Of a stretch of DNA of 51,768 bases, positions 34,514-42,065 are shown in pieces. Position numbers and translations under genes: made by a program. The DNA is taken from contig NZ_JAMXBE010000021.1 of assembly GCF_024704835.1 (NCBI RefSeq), positions 1 through 51,768 on the forward strand, given 5' to 3'. Every line of letters starts with the position of its first letter. Position 1 is the stretch's first letter. The notes beneath the pieces are model-generated. The model worked only from the letters and a program-made list of their open reading frames with translations, was not told the origin of the DNA and did no database searches. Source of the DNA: Parapedobacter tibetensis. Its GTDB lineage: Bacteria > Bacteroidota > Bacteroidia > Sphingobacteriales > Sphingobacteriaceae.

Positions 34514-35701
34514 ATGCATACCATCCAACTAAAGAAAAATAAAGACAAGGCCGCCTTCCAGCTTCACCCCTGGGTGTTCTCGGGCGCTATTGAGAACATC
34601 CAGGGAAATCCAGAAAATGGCGATATCGTACAGGTAATGAACTTTTCGGGTGAATTTGTTGCCTATGGATATTACAACAACCTATCTCGCGTAGCGGTCC
34701 GGCTTATCGAATGGCATCCGGATCAGTTACCGGACGAACAATGGTGGCGCATGCGGATACAACGGGCCGTTCAAGCCCGGGAGCACCTGCTCCGATCGGG
34801 AGATACCGATACATTACGGCTTATTTTTGCAGAGGCTGATTTCCTTCCTGGTCTGATTGCTGATAAATATGGCGATTTTATTTCCCTCCAAGTACATGCA
34901 TCCGGTGTGGAGCGGGTAAAACCGATTATCATTGATGAGCTGGATCAATTGCTTAAACCCAAGGGAATATATGAACGCAGTGATGACAATGCCCGTGGCC
35001 ATGAGGGGCTGGCCGGCAGTAATGGGTTGTTATTTGGCTTGCATCCTCCTGAATTTGCGCCAATCAGAGAAAATGGCATCCTATACGAGGTCAATATTGC
35101 TGAGGGGCAGAAATCCGGCTTTTACTGCGACCAGCGTGACAACCGCTTACTAACGGCGCAATACGCCAAAGGCAAACGGGTACTTGACGGTTTCTGCTAT
35201 TCCGGCGGGTTTTCGTTGAATGCCCTGGCCCAAGGGGCAAGGGAAGTGGTCAGTGTGGATAGTTCGGCTCTGGCCTTGGAAACCCTGCAACGGAATATCA
35301 CGCTGAATGGCTATGACGCTGCCAACCATACAGCCATACAAGCAGATGTGAATAAACAGCTCCGGGCTTTTTCAGAGGCAGGAGAGCGGTTTGACCTTAT
35401 CATCTTGGATCCGCCTAAATATGCACCCTCGCGTTCCAGTCTGGGCAAGGCAGCGCGAGCTTACAAGGACTTGAATAGGAGAGGACTAATGTTGTTGGAA
35501 AGCGGGGGTCTACTGGCCACTTTTTCCTGTTCGGCGGCAATGGATATGGCTACTTTCAAGCAGGTATTGGCTTGGGCAGCGCTGGACGCAGGCAAGGAAA
35601 TCCAGTTCATTCGCCAATTCACGCAGCCCGAAGACCATCCCGTACGGGCTTCCTTTTCAGAAGGGGAATACCTGAAGGGGTTGTTGTGCAGGGTGGTGTG
35701 A
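34514..35701 (+). CDS. rlmI: 23S rRNA (cytosine-C5) methyltransferase, RlmI family
   Basis: ATG 34514 is chosen over the frame opening at 34445, because conserved sequence begins there ('MHTIQLKKNKDKAAF') and the upstream codons have no family likeness (395 aa). Order: N-terminal PUA domain ('HPWVFSGAIENIQGNPENGD'), EEHEE-like linker, and a C-terminal SAM methyltransferase with 'GFYCDQRDNR', 'VLDGFCYSGGFSLNAL' (SAM loop), 'ILDPPKYAPSR' (motif IV) and 'TFSCSAAMD', whose Cys is the expected catalytic nucleophile. E. coli RlmI methylates C1962 of 23S rRNA; same-position activity here is by homology. Monocistronic. Confidence 0.92.
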   Translation: MHTIQLKKNKDKAAFQLHPWVFSGAIENIQGNPENGDIVQVMNFSGEFVAYGYYNNLSRVAVRLIEWHPDQLPDEQWWRMRIQRAVQAREHLLRSGDTDTLRLIFAEADFLPGLIADKYGDFISLQVHASGVERVKPIIIDELDQLLKPKGIYERSDDNARGHEGLAGSNGLLFGLHPPEFAPIRENGILYEVNIAEGQKSGFYCDQRDNRLLTAQYAKGKRVLDGFCYSGGFSLNALAQGAREVVSVDSSALALETLQRNITLNGYDAANHTAIQADVNKQLRAFSEAGERFDLIILDPPKYAPSRSSLGKAARAYKDLNRRGLMLLESGGLLATFSCSAAMDMATFKQVLAWAALDAGKEIQFIRQFTQPEDHPVRASFSEGEYLKGLLCRVV

Positions 35702-35727
35702 TGTAATCTTCCTGAGTTTCCATACTG

Positions 35728-36921
35728 TTACTGCGATGCATAGCGTTGCAGGCCGCGCAGGATCACTTCACAGGCCATTTTAATTTCCTGGTCACTGATA
35801 GTGAGCGGCGGAGCGATGCGCAATGCGGTTTCGCAATGCAGGAACCAATCAATGATGACCCCATGCTCTGCACAGTACTTGCTGATGTTTTCTACCTGTG
35901 CAAAACTAGCGAGTTGCAGGCACATCATCAGGCCAAGGCCTCGGATTTCCCGGATGGCGGGATGCCGCAAGTATTGGCGGAACAGTGTCGCTTTCCTTGC
36001 TACCCCTTCTACCAAATGCTCATCCAGTATGACGTTGAGTGACGCCAATGCTGCAGCACAGCTCACCGGATGGCCACCAAAAGTAGTGATATGTCCAAGC
36101 ATGGGGTTATCCTTGATAACATCCATTACCGCCTTGTTGGCGACAAATGCACCAATGGGCATGCCGCCACCCATACCCTTGGCAAGCAAGAGGATATCAG
36201 GCACCATACCATAATGTTCAAAGGCAAACAGCTTGCCTGTGCGGCCGAAACCCGTCTGTATCTCATCAAAGACAAGCAAGGTTCCTGTCTCATCACAGCG
36301 TTTTCTTACCGCTTGCATGTATTCAACATCCGGTACACGTATCCCTGCCTCCCCCTGCACGGCTTCAAGGATAACCGCGGCAGTGGATGAGGTTATCTTA
36401 GCAAGACTATTCAGGTCATTATAGCGGATGAATGTGATTTCCGGTAGAAGAGGAGCATAAGCTATGCGGTATTCAGGATTTCCGATGAGACTCAGCGCGC
36501 CCTGTGTGCTCCCATGGTACGCTTTTTCGGCTGCGACGATTTCACGCCTTCCTGTAAATTTCTTGGCGATTTTCATGGCGCCCTCTGTGGCTTCGGCTCC
36601 TGAATTGGTGAAGTAAACCGTATCGAACCTTTCGGGCAGTACGGACAGGAGCTTGGTTGCCAATGCTACTTGTGGAGCCTGTACAAATTCGCCATATACG
36701 GTAACATGTAGGTACTTGTCGAGCTGCTTGGATATGGCTTTGAGCACGTTGGGATGTCGATGGCCGATGTTGCTCACCGCAAAACCTGAAACCAGATCAA
36801 TGTACTTCTTGCCATCTGGTCCATAGAGGTAAACCCCCTCAGCATGTTCGATTTCGATAAGCCGGGGAGAACAAGAGGTTTGAGCCGTATTTAACAGAAA
36901 AAGCTGTCGATTGCTAAGCAT
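35728..36921 (-). CDS. Class III PLP-dependent aminotransferase (acetylornithine/ornithine type)
   Basis: A 397-aa fold-type I aminotransferase with the subgroup III signatures 'FTNSGAEATEGAMKIAK', 'VFDEIQTGFGRTGKL' (D219 to the PLP ring nitrogen) and 'LLAKGMGGGMPIGAF' with the Schiff-base lysine at K248, numbered from the ATG at 36921; an ATG two codons earlier is equally possible. Substrates in this class include acetylornithine, ornithine, 4-aminobutyrate and other omega-amines. No arginine-biosynthesis genes lie near, so substrate is left open. It follows the Spy-like gene by 16 bp and may be the last cistron of the sigma operon. Confidence 0.9.
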   Translation of the reverse strand: MLSNRQLFLLNTAQTSCSPRLIEIEHAEGVYLYGPDGKKYIDLVSGFAVSNIGHRHPNVLKAISKQLDKYLHVTVYGEFVQAPQVALATKLLSVLPERFDTVYFTNSGAEATEGAMKIAKKFTGRREIVAAEKAYHGSTQGALSLIGNPEYRIAYAPLLPEITFIRYNDLNSLAKITSSTAAVILEAVQGEAGIRVPDVEYMQAVRKRCDETGTLLVFDEIQTGFGRTGKLFAFEHYGMVPDILLLAKGMGGGMPIGAFVANKAVMDVIKDNPMLGHITTFGGHPVSCAAALASLNVILDEHLVEGVARKATLFRQYLRHPAIREIRGLGLMMCLQLASFAQVENISKYCAEHGVIIDWFLHCETALRIAPPLTISDQEIKMACEVILRGLQRYASQ

Positions 36922-36937
36922 GCGCAATGTGGCAAAT

Positions 36938-37402
36938 TTACTCGTTTTCCTTATCGCGCCTTCTGTGCTGCAGTTGGCGCATTAAGTAATTGCGGAACTC
37001 CTCTTCAACTTCAAAGAATTGTGAGGCACGGGCCTGCCCAATCACATTGGCAAAACGTTTCCTATAGATTTTCTTCACTTCCAACTCTTTGGCATCAAAA
37101 GCGAGGACATCACGGTTGGTGGGATTAAGGCTATTTCCCGGGAGTTTCTGGCTTCGCAGGTTCTGCGATTTCCTATCCCGTTTCTCATGCCTTAGATTGG
37201 ATATTTCCTTATAATATTGATTGTATATTGGGAAAAATTTCTGCGCTTCCGACGGCGTTAGATTGAGTTCTTTGGTAATGAACGCTACTTTCTCCGCCTC
37301 GATTCGCTCAAATCGCTTTGACCTGTTCTCCTGAGCCATTGTAAAAGCAGTGGAAAATAGCAAAATAGTTGCAATGAGATTCAAATATTTTATTAAGGTC
37401 AT
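36938..37402 (-). CDS. Small exported Spy/CpxP-like helical protein in the ECF sigma operon
   Basis: The frame opens at 37447 within the upstream gene, but ATG 37402 begins a signal peptide (MTLIKYLNLIATILLFSTAFTMA), giving 154 aa and a 4-bp gap from the previous stop codon. The mature part is highly charged and helical ('FERIEAEKVAFITKELNLT', 'EAQKFFPIYNQYYKEISNL', 'QFFEVEEEFRNYLMRQL'), resembling periplasmic Spy/CpxP/CnrX-like proteins; Bacteroidota homologues are often labelled as sensor of ECF-type sigma factor. It probably modulates the sigma / anti-sigma pair encoded just upstream, in the periplasm. Confidence 0.78.
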   Translation of the reverse strand: MTLIKYLNLIATILLFSTAFTMAQENRSKRFERIEAEKVAFITKELNLTPSEAQKFFPIYNQYYKEISNLRHEKRDRKSQNLRSQKLPGNSLNPTNRDVLAFDAKELEVKKIYRKRFANVIGQARASQFFEVEEEFRNYLMRQLQHRRRDKENE

Positions 37403-37406
37403 TTTT

Positions 37407-38207
37407 TTAAAGCGTATTATTAAGGTATGCTTCGATATCTTCTTCACTTAATCCCTCCCCGATATTACGCCCACCGAAGTCATCGAGATGCTCCGAAATG
37501 TAGGTGAAATCGCTGGTTGTGCCATAAAACTCAAGATAATTGAGTATTTCTTGGTCAGATACAGCGGTTAAATGGTTGGTGCTTATGGACTGCTCGCTGT
37601 CAGCGAACCTTAAAAACCCAACAATACTTACAGCCAATGCGACACAGGCCGCGGCAGCATAAGCCATCCATTTTGGCCGGCTAATCTTCCTAATGGGTGT
37701 TAATTCTCCTTGGGACGTCCTTTTGGTGATGGCATGTTGCAGATTATCAAAATAATCCGCTGGCACGATAAAGCCCGGTTCGTTTACTTTTTCCTTGAGT
37801 TTTTGCGCTGAAACCTCAATCAGAATATCTTCCTGTAATTGTTGAAAATAGCCCGGCGGAACGGGCATTGACAGCAGCGAACCATTGCCAATGTGCCTAC
37901 ATCTTTCGGATAGGTTTCTTTCCAAGCCTACAAAGTAGCCTTCCGGAACAGAAAAACCAGGCTCATCCACGATTTCTTTCAGTCTTTGCTCGGCAATTTT
38001 TGTGGTTATATTATCCCGCAGTTCATCAAAATAACCCGAGGGAACCATGAATGAGGCTTGTGAATCTTCGATATGGCGACACCTTTGGAGAATACATACA
38101 TGTAGGTCCTCGAAATAATCGGCTGGCACTGTATATGGATTCATTTGCAATGCATCCGGCAGTCTTCCCGATTCATCCAAGTGGCGATATGTGTGTTTAT
38201 CCTTCAT
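37407..38207 (-). CDS. Repeat-bearing membrane protein, candidate anti-sigma factor
   Basis: A 266-aa protein whose cytoplasmic ~165 residues hold five copies of a short motif of the form VPxxYFxxL (TVPADYFEDL, MVPSGYFDEL, SVPEGYFVGL, PVPPGYFQQL, IVPADYFDNL), each leading a helix with 'RDNITTKI', 'QEDILIEV' or similar. A single membrane helix (about 178-200, 'KWMAYAAAACVALAVSIVGFL') and a periplasmic tail of about 65 residues ('EILNYLEFYGT') follow. Copies 2-3 and 4-5 form two ~40-residue units with matching 'QRLKEIVDEPGF' and 'QKLKEKVNEPGF'. It is encoded 33 bp after an ECF sigma factor, the normal place for an anti-sigma factor; the repeats may bind sigma. Confidence 0.75.
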   Translation of the reverse strand: MKDKHTYRHLDESGRLPDALQMNPYTVPADYFEDLHVCILQRCRHIEDSQASFMVPSGYFDELRDNITTKIAEQRLKEIVDEPGFSVPEGYFVGLERNLSERCRHIGNGSLLSMPVPPGYFQQLQEDILIEVSAQKLKEKVNEPGFIVPADYFDNLQHAITKRTSQGELTPIRKISRPKWMAYAAAACVALAVSIVGFLRFADSEQSISTNHLTAVSDQEILNYLEFYGTTSDFTYISEHLDDFGGRNIGEGLSEEDIEAYLNNTL

Positions 38208-38240
38208 GGTACTTCTTAGATGGTATTGTTACGTGAAGGT

Positions 38241-38789
38241 TTAATCGTTTGCCTCAAAAAAATGCGCTATTTTCTTTACAGCTAAGTGATATGATGCTTT
38301 CAATGCACCCACACTGGTGCCTACGATGTCTGATATTTCCTCATATTTTAAATCGTCAAAATATTTCATGTTAAACACCAGGCGTTGTTTTTCAGGAAGC
38401 GTAAGCAACGCCTGCTGTAGCTTTAGCTGGGCTTGATTGCCATTAAAATAGGTGGTGTCCGTCAGCGAATCGGCTAGGTATGCAGAGCTTTCATCGTCTA
38501 ATGAAATATTTTGCCGTTGTTTTTTCTTGTTCAAGAACGTAATACATTCATTGGTAGCGATGCGATATAGCCAGGTGTATAATTGGGCGTCTTCCCTGAA
38601 ATTCGCCAAGTTTTTCCATACTTTGATGAATATATCCTGTACCAAATCATCTGCATCGTCATGATCGATTACCAAACGTCGGACATGCCAATATATTTTT
38701 TGCTGGTATTTTTTCAACAATAGGACAAACGCCTCTTCACGTGTACGTTCATCTGCAAATTTCTCCAATATCTGGGCGTCTTCCATCAT
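38241..38789 (-). CDS. ECF RNA polymerase sigma factor
   Basis: A 182-aa sigma-70 family ECF factor with region 2 ('YWHVRRLVIDHDDADDLVQDIFIKV' region, WKNL), a linker rich in Ser and Asp, and region 4 ('LTLPEKQRLVFNMKYFDDL', 'SVGALKASYHLAVKKI'). Two in-frame ATGs open the gene. It lies 25 bp after the transketolase C-terminal gene, so it may be read through from that transcript, and leads the anti-sigma and Spy-like genes. Confidence 0.93.
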   Translation of the reverse strand: MMEDAQILEKFADERTREEAFVLLLKKYQQKIYWHVRRLVIDHDDADDLVQDIFIKVWKNLANFREDAQLYTWLYRIATNECITFLNKKKQRQNISLDDESSAYLADSLTDTTYFNGNQAQLKLQQALLTLPEKQRLVFNMKYFDDLKYEEISDIVGTSVGALKASYHLAVKKIAHFFEAND

Positions 38790-38814
38790 GCACTGGATTG
38801 GGTGCTTATCATCC

Positions 38815-39771
38815 CTACTGTTTCCGTTTGATTACGCGCTGTACAGCGCTTACGATGTTGGCGGCATCTAATCCGTATTTTTTCATCAGGTCGGCCGGTT
38901 TGCCACTTTCGCCAAAGCTGTCATTCACGGCTACATATTCCTGAGGTGTTGGATTGTTTTTGGCCAATACTTGTGCAACACTGTCGCCAAGTCCACCAAG
39001 CCTGTTATGCTCTTCTGCCGTCACTACACAGCGAGTTTTGGCCACTGATTTCAAGATGGCGGCCTCATCCAATGGTTTAATCGTGTGGATATTGATGATT
39101 TCCGCATCGATACCTAACTCAGCCAGTTGTTCTCCGGCTTGAATAGCCTCCCACACCAGATGGCCCGTGGCAAAAATACTGACATCCTTGCCTTCATTAA
39201 CCATCCATGCCTTGCCGATTTCGAATTTTTGGTTGGGATCCGTAAAAATAGGGACAACTGGACGGCCGAAACGCAAGTATACGGGGCCTTCATAGTCGGC
39301 GATGGCAATAGTCGCTGCCTTGGTCTGGTTGTAATCACAAGGATTGATAACGGTCATACCCGGCAACATCTTCATCAACCCGATGTCTTCCAATATTTGG
39401 TGAGTAGCCCCGTCTTCGCCCAAAGTGAGGCCTGCATGTGATGCACAAATTTTCACGTTTTTGCCCGAATAGGCAATAGACTGCCGAACCTGGTCGTAAA
39501 CACGTCCTGTAGAAAAGTTGGCAAATGTACCAGTATATGGAATTTTACCTCCAATCGTAAGCCCAGCCGCGATACCCATCATGTTGGCCTCAGCAATGCC
39601 GATTTGGAAAAAGCGTTCAGGAAACTCCTTGATGAAATCATTCATTTTGAGTGAACCAACCAAATCAGCACATAGTGCCACCACGTTTTGATTTTTTTGG
39701 CCCGCTTCCAATAACCCCGCGCCAAATCCTGAACGGGTATCTTTTTTATCTGTATAAGTGTATTTTTTCAT
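38815..39771 (-). CDS. Transketolase, C-terminal subunit
   Basis: A 318-aa protein matching the pyrimidine-binding plus C-terminal domains of transketolase: 'VALCADLVGSLKMNDFIKEF', 'FFQIGIAEANMMGIAAGL' (the conserved Glu that activates thiamine diphosphate), 'SHAGLTLGEDGATHQILED' and 'EEHNRLGGLGDSVAQVL'. With the N-terminal subunit encoded just upstream it makes a two-chain transketolase of the pentose phosphate pathway. The subunits are 44 bp apart; the gap holds three tandem copies of AGATATG. Confidence 0.94.
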   Translation of the reverse strand: MKKYTYTDKKDTRSGFGAGLLEAGQKNQNVVALCADLVGSLKMNDFIKEFPERFFQIGIAEANMMGIAAGLTIGGKIPYTGTFANFSTGRVYDQVRQSIAYSGKNVKICASHAGLTLGEDGATHQILEDIGLMKMLPGMTVINPCDYNQTKAATIAIADYEGPVYLRFGRPVVPIFTDPNQKFEIGKAWMVNEGKDVSIFATGHLVWEAIQAGEQLAELGIDAEIINIHTIKPLDEAAILKSVAKTRCVVTAEEHNRLGGLGDSVAQVLAKNNPTPQEYVAVNDSFGESGKPADLMKKYGLDAANIVSAVQRVIKRKQ

Positions 39772-39815
39772 TTTTCATTTTTTAGATATGAGATATGAGA
39801 TATGAGTAGCTAAAG

Positions 39816-40661
39816 TTAATAGTCTCCCAAAGTTTCCTCCAATTGCGCCAGAGCCAATGCCAATTGCTCATCATTAGGCGCCACACCATGCCATTTATGC
39901 GACCCCATCATGAAATCCACACCGTTACCCATTTCTGTTTTCATCAATATCAATACAGGCTTGCCCTTACCGGTGCGCGATTTGGCATCGGTCAACCCGG
40001 CCAGTACTTCGCTCATGACATTGCCATTCATTTCAAGCACATCCCATCCAAAAGCCTCCCACTTGGCCCTGAGGTTGCCAAGAGACAGCACATCTTCCGT
40101 AGCCCCATCTATTTGCTGCCCATTGTAATCGATGGTCGCGATGAGGTTATCTATTTTGTTGTATGGGGCATACATGGCAGCTTCCCAGACTTGTCCTTCT
40201 TGCTGTTCGCCATCGCCCATTAGCGCATATACCAAATGGTTGTCATTATTGAGCTTTTTGGCTCGGGCGGCTCCAATGGCTACGGAAAGCCCTTGGCCTA
40301 GTGATCCGGAAGCCACACGTATTCCCGGTAACCCTTCATGCGTAGTGGGGTGACCTTGGAGACGTGAATTAATTTTACGGAATGTAGCTAATTCGCTGGC
40401 ATCGAAATAGCCTGCCCGCGATAATGTGCTATAAAACACTGGAGAGATATGGCCGTTTGATAAGAAGAAGATATCTTCTCCGATGCCATCGATATCAAAA
40501 CCAGGTTTTCGATCCATGGCGCTAAAATACAGTGCAACAAAAAATTCGGTGCAACCTAATGATCCGCCAGGGTGTCCCGATTGGCAAGCATGGACCATCC
40601 GCACAATGTCACGTCGAACCTGGGATGCAATTTTTTCCAATTTTGTGATGTCTTCGCTCAT
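39816..40661 (-). CDS. Transketolase, N-terminal subunit (thiamine diphosphate-binding)
   Basis: A 281-aa protein with the PP domain of transketolase: 'CQSGHPGGSLGCTEFFVALY', 'LQGHPTTHEGLPGIRVASGSLG' region, and the ThDP/Mg motif 'ALMGDGEQQEGQVWEAAMYA' through 'IDYNGQQIDG'. It shuttles two-carbon ketol units between sugar phosphates together with the partner subunit. Split transketolases are normal in Bacteroidota and archaea. A TAACTTTG box lies 30 bp upstream. Confidence 0.95.
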   Translation of the reverse strand: MSEDITKLEKIASQVRRDIVRMVHACQSGHPGGSLGCTEFFVALYFSAMDRKPGFDIDGIGEDIFFLSNGHISPVFYSTLSRAGYFDASELATFRKINSRLQGHPTTHEGLPGIRVASGSLGQGLSVAIGAARAKKLNNDNHLVYALMGDGEQQEGQVWEAAMYAPYNKIDNLIATIDYNGQQIDGATEDVLSLGNLRAKWEAFGWDVLEMNGNVMSEVLAGLTDAKSRTGKGKPVLILMKTEMGNGVDFMMGSHKWHGVAPNDEQLALALAQLEETLGDY

Positions 40662-40690
40662 TATTATAAGGTTAATTCAGTTTTTGCGGC

Positions 40691-40698
40691 CAAAGTTA
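40691..40698 (-). promoter_or_regulatory. -7 element (TAACTTTG) for the transketolase operon
   Basis: Minus-strand TAACTTTG, an exact TAnnTTTG match, 30 bp before the start codon at 40661. No clear -33 box; the upstream sequence is a degenerate GAGATATG-type repeat. Confidence 0.5.
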
Positions 40699-40752
40699 GT
40701 GATTTTACGTTAGATGTGGGTTATGAGATGTGAGACTTGAGATATGTGATGA

Positions 40753-41433
40753 CTACAATAACGGTTTCAACACTTCCCATACATTCTCAGCAAGGATTTT
40801 ATGCCCTTCTTCGGTTGGATGAATGCCATCCCGTTGATTTAGCTTAGTTTCACCAGCCACACTTTCCAATAAGAAGGGTACATAAGCCATATCATTCTCT
40901 TCAGCCAACTTCGGAAAGATGGCTGTAAACGCCTTGCCATATTCGCCGCCCATATTGGGGGGCACCATCATGCCTGTGAGCACCAATTTGCAGCTAGGAT
41001 ATTTATTTTTTACTTTATCGATGATGCCTTGTAGATTTTTCCGGGTTTCTTCGGTGGGAATACCCCGAAGGCCATCGTTGGCGCCTAACTCCAATACGAA
41101 TACTTCGATTTCCTCATTAAGTAGCCAATCAATGCGTTCATTTCCGGCAGCAGAGGTCTCGCCACTTAATCCTGCATTGATAACCTGATAAGGGAGTCCC
41201 AACGAATCTATCCGTTGTTGAATAAGACTAGGAAATGCCAAGTCAGGGCTGTCGAGACCATAGCCCGCAGTGAGACTATTGCCAAAAAAAAGAATGTTTT
41301 TGGTTTCCGTCTTTGATTTTGCTGAATCCTGCTGGCTTGTTTGTGTATTGTCTTTCTCCGTTTGGCCAGTTGGATTGCCACAACCAATTATGAAACAAAG
41401 CCCTAATAATGCAATCAATGTTTTGAAAAACAT
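40753..41433 (-). CDS. SGNH/GDSL arylesterase-type lipoprotein (TesA-like)
   Basis: A 226-aa protein with a lipoprotein signal (MFFKTLIALLGLCFIIGC, lipobox Cys at 18) and a Thr/Ser/Gln-rich linker, then an SGNH hydrolase: block I 'ILFFGNSLTAGYGLD' (nucleophile Ser), block II Gly in 'INAGLSGETSAAG', block III 'LELGANDGLRG' (Asn), and block V 'DGIHPTEEGH' (Asp and His). All catalytic residues are present. TesA-type enzymes hydrolyse acyl esters and thioesters; here it is anchored to the envelope by lipid. Four bases separate it from the NifU-like gene, so the two form an operon. Confidence 0.92.
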   Translation of the reverse strand: MFFKTLIALLGLCFIIGCGNPTGQTEKDNTQTSQQDSAKSKTETKNILFFGNSLTAGYGLDSPDLAFPSLIQQRIDSLGLPYQVINAGLSGETSAAGNERIDWLLNEEIEVFVLELGANDGLRGIPTEETRKNLQGIIDKVKNKYPSCKLVLTGMMVPPNMGGEYGKAFTAIFPKLAEENDMAYVPFLLESVAGETKLNQRDGIHPTEEGHKILAENVWEVLKPLL

Positions 41434-41437
41434 ATCG

Positions 41438-41992
41438 CTACATTGCTTCCGCTACTACCTCTTGCACTTCGGGTACCATCCGCTTAAGCAGGCCTTCGAT
41501 ACCTGCCTTGAGGGTGATGGTAGATGATGGACAACCGCTGCACGATCCGCGTAGTTCTACAAACACAGTGCCTTCATCAAATGATTTGTAACTGATGGCT
41601 CCACCATCCTGTTCCACGGCAGGCCGTACATAGTCATGTAGGATTTGCTGTATTTTGATTTCGGTTTCTGTACCTTCAAAATTCACATCCTCATCCTTCG
41701 CCACTTCTTGTACCTTGAGTTCAGACTCCACGGCACCTTTCACAAATTCCTTGAGCAAACCTTCGATATCTTCCCATTCCGCGTCTTCGGTTTTGGTGAC
41801 CGTTACGAAATTGCTGGCAAAAAACACACCGTTTACAAAGTTGAACTTGAACAATTCCCGTGCGAAAGGCGATTCTTGTGCCTTCTGCTTATCGGGGTAA
41901 TCCAAACTTCCATTAATCAGCAGCTTATTAACCAAAAATTTCATGGTAGCCGGGTTGGGAGTATATTCCGTATAGACGTTTATCGTTGCCAT
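41438..41992 (-). CDS. Nfu-type iron-sulfur cluster scaffold protein
   Basis: A 184-aa protein with an Nfu N-terminal domain ('YTPNPATMKFLVNK', 'FASNFVTVTKTEDAEW') and a C-terminal NifU-like domain carrying the cluster-binding CxxC at C151 and C154 ('LRGSCSGCPSSTITLK'). It carries assembled Fe-S clusters to target apoproteins in the cytoplasm. A TACCTTTG box is 17 bp upstream, followed by the esterase gene as second cistron; the pairing has no obvious functional link. Confidence 0.95.
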   Translation of the reverse strand: MATINVYTEYTPNPATMKFLVNKLLINGSLDYPDKQKAQESPFARELFKFNFVNGVFFASNFVTVTKTEDAEWEDIEGLLKEFVKGAVESELKVQEVAKDEDVNFEGTETEIKIQQILHDYVRPAVEQDGGAISYKSFDEGTVFVELRGSCSGCPSSTITLKAGIEGLLKRMVPEVQEVVAEAM

Positions 41993-42008
41993 GTTTAATT
42001 AATTTATA

Positions 42009-42016
42009 CAAAGGTA
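42009..42016 (-). promoter_or_regulatory. -7 element (TACCTTTG) for the nfu-esterase operon
   Basis: Minus-strand TACCTTTG, exact TAnnTTTG match, 17 bp before the start codon at 41992. Confidence 0.5.
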
Positions 42017-42065
42017 TTAATAATTCATGACTGTTTTGGTCAGGGTGAGGTCAAAGGTTCGGTGT

